Assembly: GCA_934409175.1 (NCBI GenBank)
Contig: CAKRVX010000018.1
Coordinates: 1-32,529 of the forward strand
Origin: an uncultured Blautia sp.
GTDB lineage: Bacteria; Bacillota; Clostridia; Lachnospirales; Lachnospiraceae
Reading direction: 5' to 3'
Length of the DNA: 32,529 bases
Shown here: positions 6,446 through 13,848 of the stretch, piece by piece
How positions within the stretch are numbered: the first letter of the stretch is position 1
Layout: every line of letters starts with the position of its first letter
Translations under genes and position numbers: made by a program
Notes under the pieces: generated by a model
What the model saw: only the letters and a program-made list of their open reading frames with translations
Told to the model about the DNA's origin: nothing
The model's database searches: none

Positions 6446-7938
6446 CAGACAGAGAAAGAAAGATATCCGTAAATCTCCGTGAAAATGAGAAATATCTTGG
6501 AGAACGGCTGAAAAACTGCAGTGATATTCTTGTTCGTTCCATGAAGCTTGGGGACAGGCAAAAAGTAGACTGTCTGATGGTTTATGTGGAAGTAGCAGTG
6601 TCCAATATGATGCTGGATGATTCGGCCCTTGGGAAAATGATCAATCATTTCTGGGAAATCTCTCCGGATCAGATACAGGAATTTGTACAGAATAACAGCC
6701 TGGGAATTGCCGATGTAAAAAAACTTGAAGGGATGGAAGAAGCTATTGAAGCTATGCTGACCGGAGATGCTGTATTTTTTATGGATGGCTATGATAAGGC
6801 CATGAAAATTTCCAGTAAAGGATATCCTGGAATAGGAGTGTCACAGGCAGAGACGGAGAAAGTTCTCAGAGGATCGAAAGAAGGGTTTTCAGATAGTGTA
6901 AAGAGCAACAGTGCGCTTGTAAGGAAAAGACTGCGGGATACCCGAATGAAGGTGGAAGAATATCGTATAGGTGTTCGTTCTCATACATTGGTGCAGATAT
7001 TGTATATGGATGATCTGGTACATGAAGAACTTCTGGAAGAGGTGAAGGAACGGATGGAGGAATTTGAGATTGACGGAATCATGGACAGCGGTATGCTGGA
7101 ACAGCTGACGGAAGATGCGTGGTATTCACCATTTCCCCAATATCAGACTACAGAGAGACCGGACAGGGCTGTGCAGGAAATCCTGAATGGAAAAGTAGTG
7201 ATTTTGTGTGATAACTCTCCGGAAGCGTTGATTCTTCCAGGGAATTTCAACAGTTTTATGGAGAGCAGTGAGGACTGGTATCACAGGTTTGAGATGGCAT
7301 CTTTTCTTCGGAGTTTGCGGTATCTGGCTGTGATCATGGCAACAATCCTTCCGGGACTTTATCTGGCAGTAATTCGTTTTCATACTCAGATTTTGCCTTC
7401 CAATCTGATTCTGTCTTTTGCGGAAGCGAGGGAAGGAGTACCTTTTTCCAGTGTTGTGGAACTTGTTTTTCTGGAACTTGCATTTGAGCTGATCAGAGAA
7501 GCGGGAGTACGGGTTCCGGGATCCCTGGGAAATGCAATAGGAATTGTAGGAGGTCTGGTGATCGGACAGGCTGCTGTGGAGGCTAATCTCGTAAGTCCTA
7601 TTGTAGTGATGATCGTCGCGCTTACAGCGCTGGGATCTATGACAGTTCCCAATGAAGAGTTTGCTTCAGCCTTTCGCCTACTGAAATATTGTTTCCTGAT
7701 CCTGGGCGGATATCTTGGGATTTATGGGATTGTTTTGGGAATTTATTTTACGGTAGGACATCTGGCAGGACTGTTAAGTTTCGGAGTCCCGTATATGGTA
7801 CCATTTATTAAAAAAGAAAACAGGCAGCAGGCCGGAGAGGGAATCTGGAGGATTCCTCTTCGCAAAAGGAAAAAGCGTCCATTGTATGCCAGGGAAGAAC
7901 AAAGTGTCCGGCTGAAAAGAAAGGAGGAGAGACAATGA
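6433..7938 (+). CDS. Spore germination protein, GerA family (germinant receptor A subunit)
   Basis: This is a 501-aa GerA-type subunit of a spore inner-membrane germinant receptor. Residues about 1-250 form the cytosolic N-terminal region, with segments typical of the family (DILVRSMKLGDRQKVDCLMVYVE near the start and KSNSALVRKRLRDTRMKVE later). The rest is the membrane domain, which begins after FASFLRSLRYLAVIMATILPG and contains GVPFSSVVE, ELIREAGVRVP, GNAIGIVGGLVIGQAAVEAN and SMTVPN. These are the GerA signature blocks. I place the start at TTG 6433, 7 bases after GGAGG (6421-6425). The frame stays open to an ATG at 6343, but that lies in the preceding terminator hairpin. The stop overlaps the next gene by 4 bases. 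A and B subunits together form the channel-like receptor that responds to small nutrients. The germinant is unknown. Confidence 0.93.
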   Translation: MEEIADRERKISVNLRENEKYLGERLKNCSDILVRSMKLGDRQKVDCLMVYVEVAVSNMMLDDSALGKMINHFWEISPDQIQEFVQNNSLGIADVKKLEGMEEAIEAMLTGDAVFFMDGYDKAMKISSKGYPGIGVSQAETEKVLRGSKEGFSDSVKSNSALVRKRLRDTRMKVEEYRIGVRSHTLVQILYMDDLVHEELLEEVKERMEEFEIDGIMDSGMLEQLTEDAWYSPFPQYQTTERPDRAVQEILNGKVVILCDNSPEALILPGNFNSFMESSEDWYHRFEMASFLRSLRYLAVIMATILPGLYLAVIRFHTQILPSNLILSFAEAREGVPFSSVVELVFLELAFELIREAGVRVPGSLGNAIGIVGGLVIGQAAVEANLVSPIVVMIVALTALGSMTVPNEEFASAFRLLKYCFLILGGYLGIYGIVLGIYFTVGHLAGLLSFGVPYMVPFIKKENRQQAGEGIWRIPLRKRKKRPLYAREEQSVRLKRKEERQ

Positions 7939-9647
7939 AATTTGCAGAAAATAACAGAGTCTCTCATCGACAATTGTACAGGCAGATCATATTGGAACTA
8001 CTGGCGCCGTTTTTACTTTGCATGTCGGGAAAGGACTGGCCTTATGCAAAGGGTGGGCTGGATGATGGAAACGGACTGCTGGGGTTGGGAATTGCGTTGG
8101 TATTGCTGGGACTTTATGTGGTTTTTCTGATCAGGCTGGAGCCATATTTTGCGGACCTGACAAAAACAACAGGTATATTTATGGGGCGGGTTATCGGCAT
8201 TTTTTTCTTGGTGTTTGTTTTGCTTGCCGGAGGATATCTGGTGTCTGTAATTGCAGATCTGGTACCCGTAAGTTTGATCACAGGAATAGATGGGAAATGG
8301 ATTTCTCTTTGGGCGGTGATCGTGTGTGCAGCAGGTACCTGGAAGGGAATGCAGCGCAGAGGAAGAATGGCAGAAGTATCGGGAGGATTTTTTGCCGGGG
8401 GAATTCTGCTTATGATAATTCTTTGTATTCTGCAGGGAAATCTGTCATATCTGAAAGAGATGACAGAGACATGGACCTTTTCACCGGGAACTGTTCTGGA
8501 GAAGATGTACGGGATTTTGTGTGCGTTTTCAGTGATCGGGCTACTTCCGTTTCTTCTGAAAGATGTAGAGAAATATGGGAGTGCGGGTAAGGCGGTTGCG
8601 GGGGGGATTTTCACGACAGGAGGAATTCTGGCAGGAGTGAAGATCCTTCTTCCGGCGGTCCTGGGAATGGACAGGGTGAGAGCAGAAGACTATCCGGTAC
8701 TGCCGTTGCTGGATGGAGCTGATCTGCCGGGAAATGTGCTGGCGAGGTTTGATGTTCTGTGGATAGGCTTTCTGTTGTACAGTCTGCTCTTTGCACTGGG
8801 CAGTCTGATGCATTATGGGCATCAGATTAGTTGCGGGACGCGACTGGGAAAAGGACGCATATGGATGCCGGCAATAATCTGGATTTTTTCACAGATTTCC
8901 ATAGATGGACTGGAAATCCGACAGTATTTTGTCTGGTATCTGAGCTACATTTTTGTGCCTGGACTCCTGATCTGCCAGGTTTATGTGTATTTTAAAGGAA
9001 AAGGCCGATACAGGAAAAAGACGGTGGCATTGGCTTTGTTCATGGTCTGCAGTCTGTTCTTTGGGGGCTGTGGATCTGCAGTAGAACCGGAAAAAAGGAT
9101 GTATCCACTGGCTCTGGGAGTAGATGCTTCTGCGGAGGGAATACTTGTTACTTATGGAATGCCGGATCTTTCGCAAAGTACGGGGCAGGGTAAGGAGGAA
9201 GAGGACAGCAGTGCACGGGTACTGCAGATTACTGGCAGTGATTTTCATGAGATCACACAAGTCTATGATCGTTCTCAGGAGAAATTTCTGGATATGGGAC
9301 ATGTTCAGGTCCTTATTCTTGGACAAACAATTCTGGAAGATGGAAGATGGAGAATGGTACTGGAATATTTGAAAGAGAATCCGTTTACAGGGGAGGATAT
9401 TTATGTTTTCGAAACTACACAGGCGCAGGAGGTTCTGAAGTGGCATGGGGAAAATAACTCCTGTGCAGGAGAGTATATTACCGGTCTGATGGAAAACCGG
9501 ATGTCCGGGCAGAGAAATTCAGCTGTTACATTGAGAGATGTATTTTATCAATGGTATAAAAACGATTCATTGCCTGTATTGCCGGAAATCACAGTGACAG
9601 ATTCTTCACTGGAAATTGTGGGGCTTAAACAGAGACAGACTGAATAA
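7935..9647 (+). CDS. GerB-GerC fusion: germination permease joined to a GerC-like lipoprotein domain
   Basis: This 570-aa protein appears to join two receptor subunits. Residues about 1-355 form a GerB-type spore permease of the APC superfamily with about ten hydrophobic helices; YFVWYLSYIFVPGLLICQVY is the last. Next come a basic patch (KGKGRYRKK), a hydrophobic run and a lipobox-like LFFGGC with Cys at residue 379. The rest (GCGSAVEPEKRMYPLALGVD onward) resembles the N-terminal domain of GerC lipoproteins, including FLDMGHVQVLILG and YLKENPF. The reading frame is continuous, with no internal ATG and ribosome site at the junction. The GerC part is only about 190 residues, roughly half a usual GerC; the C-terminal Spore_GerAC region is not seen. 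The start overlaps the gerA stop by 4 bases, with GGAGGAG upstream. Signal peptidase II could in principle release the C part as a lipoprotein. Confidence 0.8.
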   Translation: MKFAENNRVSHRQLYRQIILELLAPFLLCMSGKDWPYAKGGLDDGNGLLGLGIALVLLGLYVVFLIRLEPYFADLTKTTGIFMGRVIGIFFLVFVLLAGGYLVSVIADLVPVSLITGIDGKWISLWAVIVCAAGTWKGMQRRGRMAEVSGGFFAGGILLMIILCILQGNLSYLKEMTETWTFSPGTVLEKMYGILCAFSVIGLLPFLLKDVEKYGSAGKAVAGGIFTTGGILAGVKILLPAVLGMDRVRAEDYPVLPLLDGADLPGNVLARFDVLWIGFLLYSLLFALGSLMHYGHQISCGTRLGKGRIWMPAIIWIFSQISIDGLEIRQYFVWYLSYIFVPGLLICQVYVYFKGKGRYRKKTVALALFMVCSLFFGGCGSAVEPEKRMYPLALGVDASAEGILVTYGMPDLSQSTGQGKEEEDSSARVLQITGSDFHEITQVYDRSQEKFLDMGHVQVLILGQTILEDGRWRMVLEYLKENPFTGEDIYVFETTQAQEVLKWHGENNSCAGEYITGLMENRMSGQRNSAVTLRDVFYQWYKNDSLPVLPEITVTDSSLEIVGLKQRQTE

Positions 9648-9759
9648 GAAATGGAAAATATGTCCATGATATAGGGGAACAGTGAAAATCAGAATAACAA
9701 TGAGCCAGAAAATTGAGAAGAGAATATACATCTGGTGTGAAAAAGGAGATATGAATATT

Positions 9760-10017
9760 ATGGACAGAAAAAAATTCAGAATGAAACAATTACGAAAAAG
9801 GATCCGTGCAGCGTTTCTGGCAGGGCTGGCAGGTGCTGTTCTGGTAAATGCTGCGCCAGGATATATAAATATTTTAGCGTCAAGGAACAGAGAGCAGAGA
9901 GCAGTATCTGCGTGGTGGGGAACTATTTACCCCAAATTCTGTTTTGCAGATGCGAAAAAGGACGGAAAAGACAGTGTAAAGATTTCCTTGTGGCTTGCAC
10001 AGGCTCTGGATTGGTGA
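9760..10017 (+). CDS. Small exported or membrane protein of unknown function in the germination operon
   Basis: This protein is 85 aa from the ATG at 9760, which has AAAAGGAG (9741-9748) 11 bases upstream. An in-frame ATG at 9751 is only 2 bases from that site. A longer 111-aa version could begin at GTG 9682, which has AGGGG 4 bases upstream. I do not recognise the family. The N-terminus is strongly basic (MDRKKFRMKQLRKRIR), followed by one hydrophobic segment (AAFLAGLAGAVLVNAA) that could be a signal peptide cut after VNA or a membrane anchor. The remaining 50 or so residues include WWGTIYPKFCF with a single Cys and end in WLAQALDW. It lies 112 bases after the GerB-GerC gene and 41 bases before murI on the same strand. 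Some ger operons encode small D subunits, which is one possible role. Confidence 0.6.
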   Translation: MDRKKFRMKQLRKRIRAAFLAGLAGAVLVNAAPGYINILASRNREQRAVSAWWGTIYPKFCFADAKKDGKDSVKISLWLAQALDW

Positions 10018-10058
10018 TAAAATAATCAGACAATCAAAAAAGAGATGGAGATAAATCG

Positions 10059-10880
10059 ATGAAGATAGATAGAGATGCACCGGTAGGCGTGTTTGATTCC
10101 GGTGTGGGAGGACTGACAGTTGCGCGTGAAATTATGCGGAACCTTCCTTCCGAGAAAATTGTATATTTCGGTGATACGGCGAGAGTTCCATATGGAAGCA
10201 AGTCAAAGGAGACTGTGATCCGGTATTCCCGCCAGATCATCCGGTTTCTGCAGGAGCAGCAGGTAAAGGCCATTGTAGTGGCCTGCAATACAGCAAGTGC
10301 ATTTGCGCTGGATACAGTGAGGGATGAATTTGATATACCGATCATCGGTGTGATCGAATCAGGGGCTAAAGTAGCAGCTGCCCAGACACGCAATAAACGT
10401 GTAGGCGTTATCGGAACAGTGGGAACAGTAGGAAGCGGTATTCATGCTCAGTATCTTAAGAAACTGGATCCGGAGATCACGGTTTTCGGAAAGGCATGTC
10501 CGCTGTTTGTACCACTTGTAGAGGAAGGCTGGCTTCATGATCCTGTAACTGTGGAAGTGGCATCCAGATACCTGAAGGAACTGCAGGAGAAAGATGTTGA
10601 CACTTTAATTCTGGGATGTACCCATTATCCTCTGATCCGTTCTACCATACGTCAGGTTATGGGGGAAAATGTATGTCTCGTAAATCCGGCGTACGAAACA
10701 GCTCTGGAGCTTGGGAAGCTTCTGAAAGAGAACGGGCTGTCCAGTACCGGAACAGAACAGAAGGAATTTCCGTATCGTTTTTACGTAAGTGACCTGGCAG
10801 ATGAGTTTAAGGAATTTGCCAATTCCATACTTCCATATGATGTGGAAATGACGAAGAAAATTGATATTGAGAAATATTAG
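10059..10880 (+). CDS. murI: Glutamate racemase
   Basis: This 273-aa cytosolic enzyme interconverts L- and D-glutamate and so supplies D-Glu for peptidoglycan. Both catalytic cysteines are present: Cys76 in VVACNTAS and Cys187 in LGCTHYPLI. The N-terminal motif PVGVFDSGVGGLTV carries the conserved Asp13-Ser14, and YFGDTARVPYGSKS is also present. The length is normal for the cofactor-independent family. GGAG (10047-10050) lies 8 bases before the ATG. It follows the germination genes with no terminator visible between, and its stop TAG is part of the ribosome site (AGGAG, 10879-10883) of the next gene, so murI and the DUF1934 gene are coupled. Confidence 0.96.
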   Translation: MKIDRDAPVGVFDSGVGGLTVAREIMRNLPSEKIVYFGDTARVPYGSKSKETVIRYSRQIIRFLQEQQVKAIVVACNTASAFALDTVRDEFDIPIIGVIESGAKVAAAQTRNKRVGVIGTVGTVGSGIHAQYLKKLDPEITVFGKACPLFVPLVEEGWLHDPVTVEVASRYLKELQEKDVDTLILGCTHYPLIRSTIRQVMGENVCLVNPAYETALELGKLLKENGLSSTGTEQKEFPYRFYVSDLADEFKEFANSILPYDVEMTKKIDIEKY

Positions 10881-10891
10881 GAGTAAAAAAG

Positions 10892-11338
10892 ATGGATAAA
10901 GAAGTACTGATTCATGTGCGTGGACTTCATATGATGGATGAGGATGGAGAACAGGAGCCGGTGGAGATCGTTGTGCCTGGTGAATATTATTTTCGCAATG
11001 GCAGTCATTATCTGCGCTATGAGGAAATCCTGGAGGATTTTGCAGAGCCTACGATCAATTACATAAAAATATCTCCCAAGGGAATGGAAGTCCGTAAAAA
11101 AGGGATTGTAAATGTACACATGGTTTTTGAACAGGGAAAGAAAAATATGACTTATTATACGACTCCTTATGGAACTATTGAAATGGGAATCGCGGCTACA
11201 AATATGAATCTGGAAGAGAATGAAAGTGGACTGAACATGAAAGTGGATTATGCGCTTGATATGAATCAGGAGCATGTAGCGGACTGCTGTCTTGCTATTC
11301 AGGCTCAGTCGAAAAATAGCAAAGATTTTACGCTGTAG
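10892..11338 (+). CDS. DUF1934 (YwiB-like) beta-barrel protein
   Basis: This is a 148-aa cytosolic protein of the DUF1934 family, represented by B. subtilis YwiB. It has the usual order of strands: VLIHVRGLHMM at the start, a GEYYFRNGSHYLRYEE block, then IKISPKGMEVRKKG, YYTTPYGTIEMGI, and the final MKVDYALDMNQEHVADCCLAIQ. The fold is a calycin-like barrel; no biochemical role is established. Two adjacent cysteines occur near residue 135. AGGAG overlapping the murI stop lies 8 bases before the ATG. It is the last gene of the run that starts with the germination operon and is followed by a terminator. Confidence 0.82.
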   Translation: MDKEVLIHVRGLHMMDEDGEQEPVEIVVPGEYYFRNGSHYLRYEEILEDFAEPTINYIKISPKGMEVRKKGIVNVHMVFEQGKKNMTYYTTPYGTIEMGIAATNMNLEENESGLNMKVDYALDMNQEHVADCCLAIQAQSKNSKDFTL

Positions 11339-11380
11339 ATTCCAGGAGACAGGATAAATAAAGTAATATGGAAATAACAG

Positions 11381-11430
11381 AAAACAGACTGTGACCCGAT
11401 ATTATATCAGGTGTACAGTCTGTTTTTGTT
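11381..11430. terminator. Terminator after the DUF1934 gene (convergent gap)
   Basis: AAAACAGACTGT (11381-11392) is the exact complement of ACAGTCTGTTTT (11415-11426), with a 22-base loop and T-rich continuation on the plus strand. The minus-strand gene ends at 11436, so the hairpin can also serve that gene, though its minus-strand U-run is weak. Confidence 0.85.
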
Positions 11431-11435
11431 CAATA

Positions 11436-11882
11436 TTATTTGTCCTTTTTAAAACGGGCGAAAAATCCCTTTTTCTTGGCAGGTTTGGTTTCGAGGGAAC
11501 CACGGATTCCTTTTACACCTACGATATAAAGACCGCTTACTTCTGCTTTGATCTCTTTCTTTATAGGGATAAGATCAAAAACTTTCTCATCTGCGATAAG
11601 GATGGAGATCTTTGGACCGATTTTTGCTTTAACGATCGGAAGTTTGGAGCGGCGCATAAGTTTAGGTGTTTGGTCAATAACCATCTGAGGAAGTCCGGAA
11701 TCTTTCAGAGGCATCCTCTTTTTATCGATAACCAGCATGGAAATTGTCTGTTTGGTAGCATCGATCTGAGCCTGCTGTTCTTCCTGTTTCTTCTGGGCTT
11801 TTTTGCCGAAGAAATATAAACCGATCAGTGCAGCGATCAGGATAACAAGAATGACCAGAAGGACTATTGTTACTGTACTCAT
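11436..11882 (-). CDS. Membrane-anchored protein of unknown function
   Basis: This protein is 148 aa. I do not recognise a named family. It has a single N-terminal transmembrane helix (TIVLLVILVILIAALIGLYF), then a short Lys/Gln-rich coiled stretch (GKKAQKKQEEQQAQID). A globular region of about 90 residues with many beta-type strands follows (ISMLVIDKKRM, LPIVKAKIGPKISILIADE, LIPIKKEIKAEVSGLYIVGV). The tail is very basic (PAKKKGFFARFKKDK). The short outside N-terminus suggests that the globular part is cytosolic. The start is set at 11882 because AGGAGG (11894-11889) lies 6 bases upstream; the in-frame ATG at 11888 directly abuts that site. It has its own promoter (11927-11955) and is monocistronic. 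Function unknown. Confidence 0.75.
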   Translation of the reverse strand: MSTVTIVLLVILVILIAALIGLYFFGKKAQKKQEEQQAQIDATKQTISMLVIDKKRMPLKDSGLPQMVIDQTPKLMRRSKLPIVKAKIGPKISILIADEKVFDLIPIKKEIKAEVSGLYIVGVKGIRGSLETKPAKKKGFFARFKKDK

Positions 11883-11926
11883 TTGCATCCTCCTAATATG
11901 TGAAATATAAACATTGCATAGATTTC

Positions 11927-11955
11927 ATTTTATCATTAAACAGGAGAAAAGGCAA
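11927..11955 (-). promoter_or_regulatory. Sigma-A type promoter for the 11436-11882 gene
   Basis: On the minus strand: -35 TTGCCT (11955-11950), 17-base spacer, -10 TAAAAT (11932-11927). The transcript start would be near 11920, leaving a leader of about 38 bases. Confidence 0.65.
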
Positions 11956-12099
11956 TTAAATTAATGGAATTATTGGAATAAAAGCGGTAGAAATTTATAT
12001 TGTAACAGGTTATAATTAAAAATAAGATATTTTTTTGACAGGATAGAATAACCGGAAATGGTCATACTATTCTTATTCTGCAGATAAAGGAGATCAGAT

Positions 12100-13836
12100 A
12101 TGAGTGAAAAAAAGCCTGACTCTGAAATGACAGAGGAGAGACTTTCAGAAGAGACAGAAGTTCATACGAAAGAGCCGGAAACTCCGGAAGAAGAGATGGA
12201 AACTGCTACAGAAGAAACAGAAACTCCGGAAGAAGAGCCGGAAACTGTTGCAGAAGAAACAGAAACTTCCGACGAGGAAAAAGAAGGCACAGATACGGAG
12301 GATGGGGACTTTTTTTATGATGATGAAAAGGCATATGAAGCCAGAAAAGCAGCACGTATGGAACGTCGCCTGAGACAGAGACGCCGGAAAAGAAGACGGC
12401 GTATTGTGGGCGGCGTTATTGTAGCAGCTGCGGCAGCAGTGGGTATAAGTGTTGGATTTTATGGCGATCAACTGCAGGCATTTGTGAAAGAGCAACAGGT
12501 TAGGATTGTGCAGTTTGTAGAAAAAAAGAATACGGAAATCCAGAAAGAAACAGAGATTGCCCAGACTTCCGCAGAACCTGAGCAGGAAGTGGACCAGACA
12601 CAGGAGACAGTATCGGATCAGGATGCGTTAAGTGCAGATGATAAAAAACTGTACAGAAGAGCAAAGCGCTGTGCCCAGCAGTATGATTATGATAAAGCGA
12701 TCCAATTATTAAAGAGCAGTCCTAATTATAAGACAAATAAGAAACTGAGAAAAGCGGCCAGAGTTTATAAAAAGAAAAAAGAATCCTGTGTATCCTGGCC
12801 TCTGGATCAGGTTACCCATGTGTTCTATCATACGTTGATCAAGGATACATCCAAGGCCTTTGACGGTGATTACAAGTCAGGTGATTATGATCAGGTTATG
12901 ACTACTATCGATGAATTTAACAAGATCACTCAGAGTATGTATGACAGGGGCTATGTCATGGTCAGTATTTATGATCTGGCGAAGGCGGATGAGAATGGCA
13001 ATATGACAAGCGGAGAAATCCTTTTACCAGAAGGTAAAGTGCCGTTTGTGCTTTCTGAGGATGATGTATGTTATTATCATTATATGGATGGCGATGGATT
13101 TGCATCCAAACTGATCGTAGATGATGATGGAAAAGTACGTAATGAATATATAGAAGATGATGGCAGTGTTTCAGTGGGAGACTATGATGTGGTACCGTTA
13201 ATTGACCGGTTTGTGGAGGAACATCCTGATTTTTCCTATCGTGGAGCCAAGGGTATCGTAGCACTTACCGGATACAACGGAATTTTGGGATATCGTACAG
13301 ACAGCAGCTATGAGACGCGACCGGATGATCTGGATGCAGATAAAGTACAGTGGCTTGAGAATCATCCGGATTTTGATCTGAATACAGAAAGAGAAGGAGC
13401 TAAGAAAGTTGCACAGGCGATGAAGGATGAAGGATGGCTGTTTGCAAGCCATACCTGGGGGCATCAGAATGTAAGTCAGATCAGTCTGGAGAAACTGCAG
13501 ACGGATACCCAGAAATTTAAAGAAAATGTAGATCCTCTCATAGGAGGAACAGATATTATTATTTTCGCCTTTGGGGCAGATCTTACAGGTGCAGAAGATT
13601 ATTCGGGAGAGAAATTTGAATATCTTAAGAGTCAGGGATATAATTATTTCTGTAACGTAGACTCCAGCAAGTATTTTGTTCAGATACGCAGCAATTATCT
13701 CCGTATGGGAAGAAGAAACCTGGATGGATACCGGATGTATTACAATCCGGATATGCTTTCGGACCTGTTTGACGCTCAGGAAGTCTTTAACCCTGACAGA
13801 CCGGTACCTGTACCTCCAATGGGTAACAGTAACTAA
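12100..13836 (+). CDS. Membrane-anchored polysaccharide deacetylase-like protein with an acidic N-terminal tail
   Basis: This is a 578-aa protein with three parts. Residues 1-80 are extremely acidic with repeated ETPEEE and TEETET units. Residues about 82-103 are Arg/Lys-rich (RRLRQRRRKRRRRI), followed by one membrane helix (VGGVIVAAAAAVGISVGF). This places the acidic tail in the cytosol and the rest outside. After a helical stalk, residues about 235-560 resemble a NodB-type deacetylase. The first motif reads LSEDDV (Asp321, Asp322) instead of TFDDG but keeps both Asp. The second is SHTWGH (His451, His455), the usual metal-binding HxxxH. Activity on peptidoglycan or another surface glycan is therefore plausible but not certain. 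AAAGGAG lies 7 bases before the ATG. The next gene starts 12 bases after the stop, so they form an operon. Confidence 0.8.
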   Translation: MSEKKPDSEMTEERLSEETEVHTKEPETPEEEMETATEETETPEEEPETVAEETETSDEEKEGTDTEDGDFFYDDEKAYEARKAARMERRLRQRRRKRRRRIVGGVIVAAAAAVGISVGFYGDQLQAFVKEQQVRIVQFVEKKNTEIQKETEIAQTSAEPEQEVDQTQETVSDQDALSADDKKLYRRAKRCAQQYDYDKAIQLLKSSPNYKTNKKLRKAARVYKKKKESCVSWPLDQVTHVFYHTLIKDTSKAFDGDYKSGDYDQVMTTIDEFNKITQSMYDRGYVMVSIYDLAKADENGNMTSGEILLPEGKVPFVLSEDDVCYYHYMDGDGFASKLIVDDDGKVRNEYIEDDGSVSVGDYDVVPLIDRFVEEHPDFSYRGAKGIVALTGYNGILGYRTDSSYETRPDDLDADKVQWLENHPDFDLNTEREGAKKVAQAMKDEGWLFASHTWGHQNVSQISLEKLQTDTQKFKENVDPLIGGTDIIIFAFGADLTGAEDYSGEKFEYLKSQGYNYFCNVDSSKYFVQIRSNYLRMGRRNLDGYRMYYNPDMLSDLFDAQEVFNPDRPVPVPPMGNSN

Positions 13837-13848
13837 AAGGAGTGAAAA

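Noticed and set aside
12011..12068. TTGACA at 12035 and TATAAT at 12011 as a promoter for the acidic deacetylase-like gene
   Set aside because: The two boxes are in the wrong order, and neither has a partner at 16-18 bases; a weak promoter is possible but cannot be placed.
12145..12295. ETPEEE-coding repeats as mobile or CRISPR-like repeats
   Set aside because: They are degenerate at DNA level, in frame, and part of an acidic protein tail.
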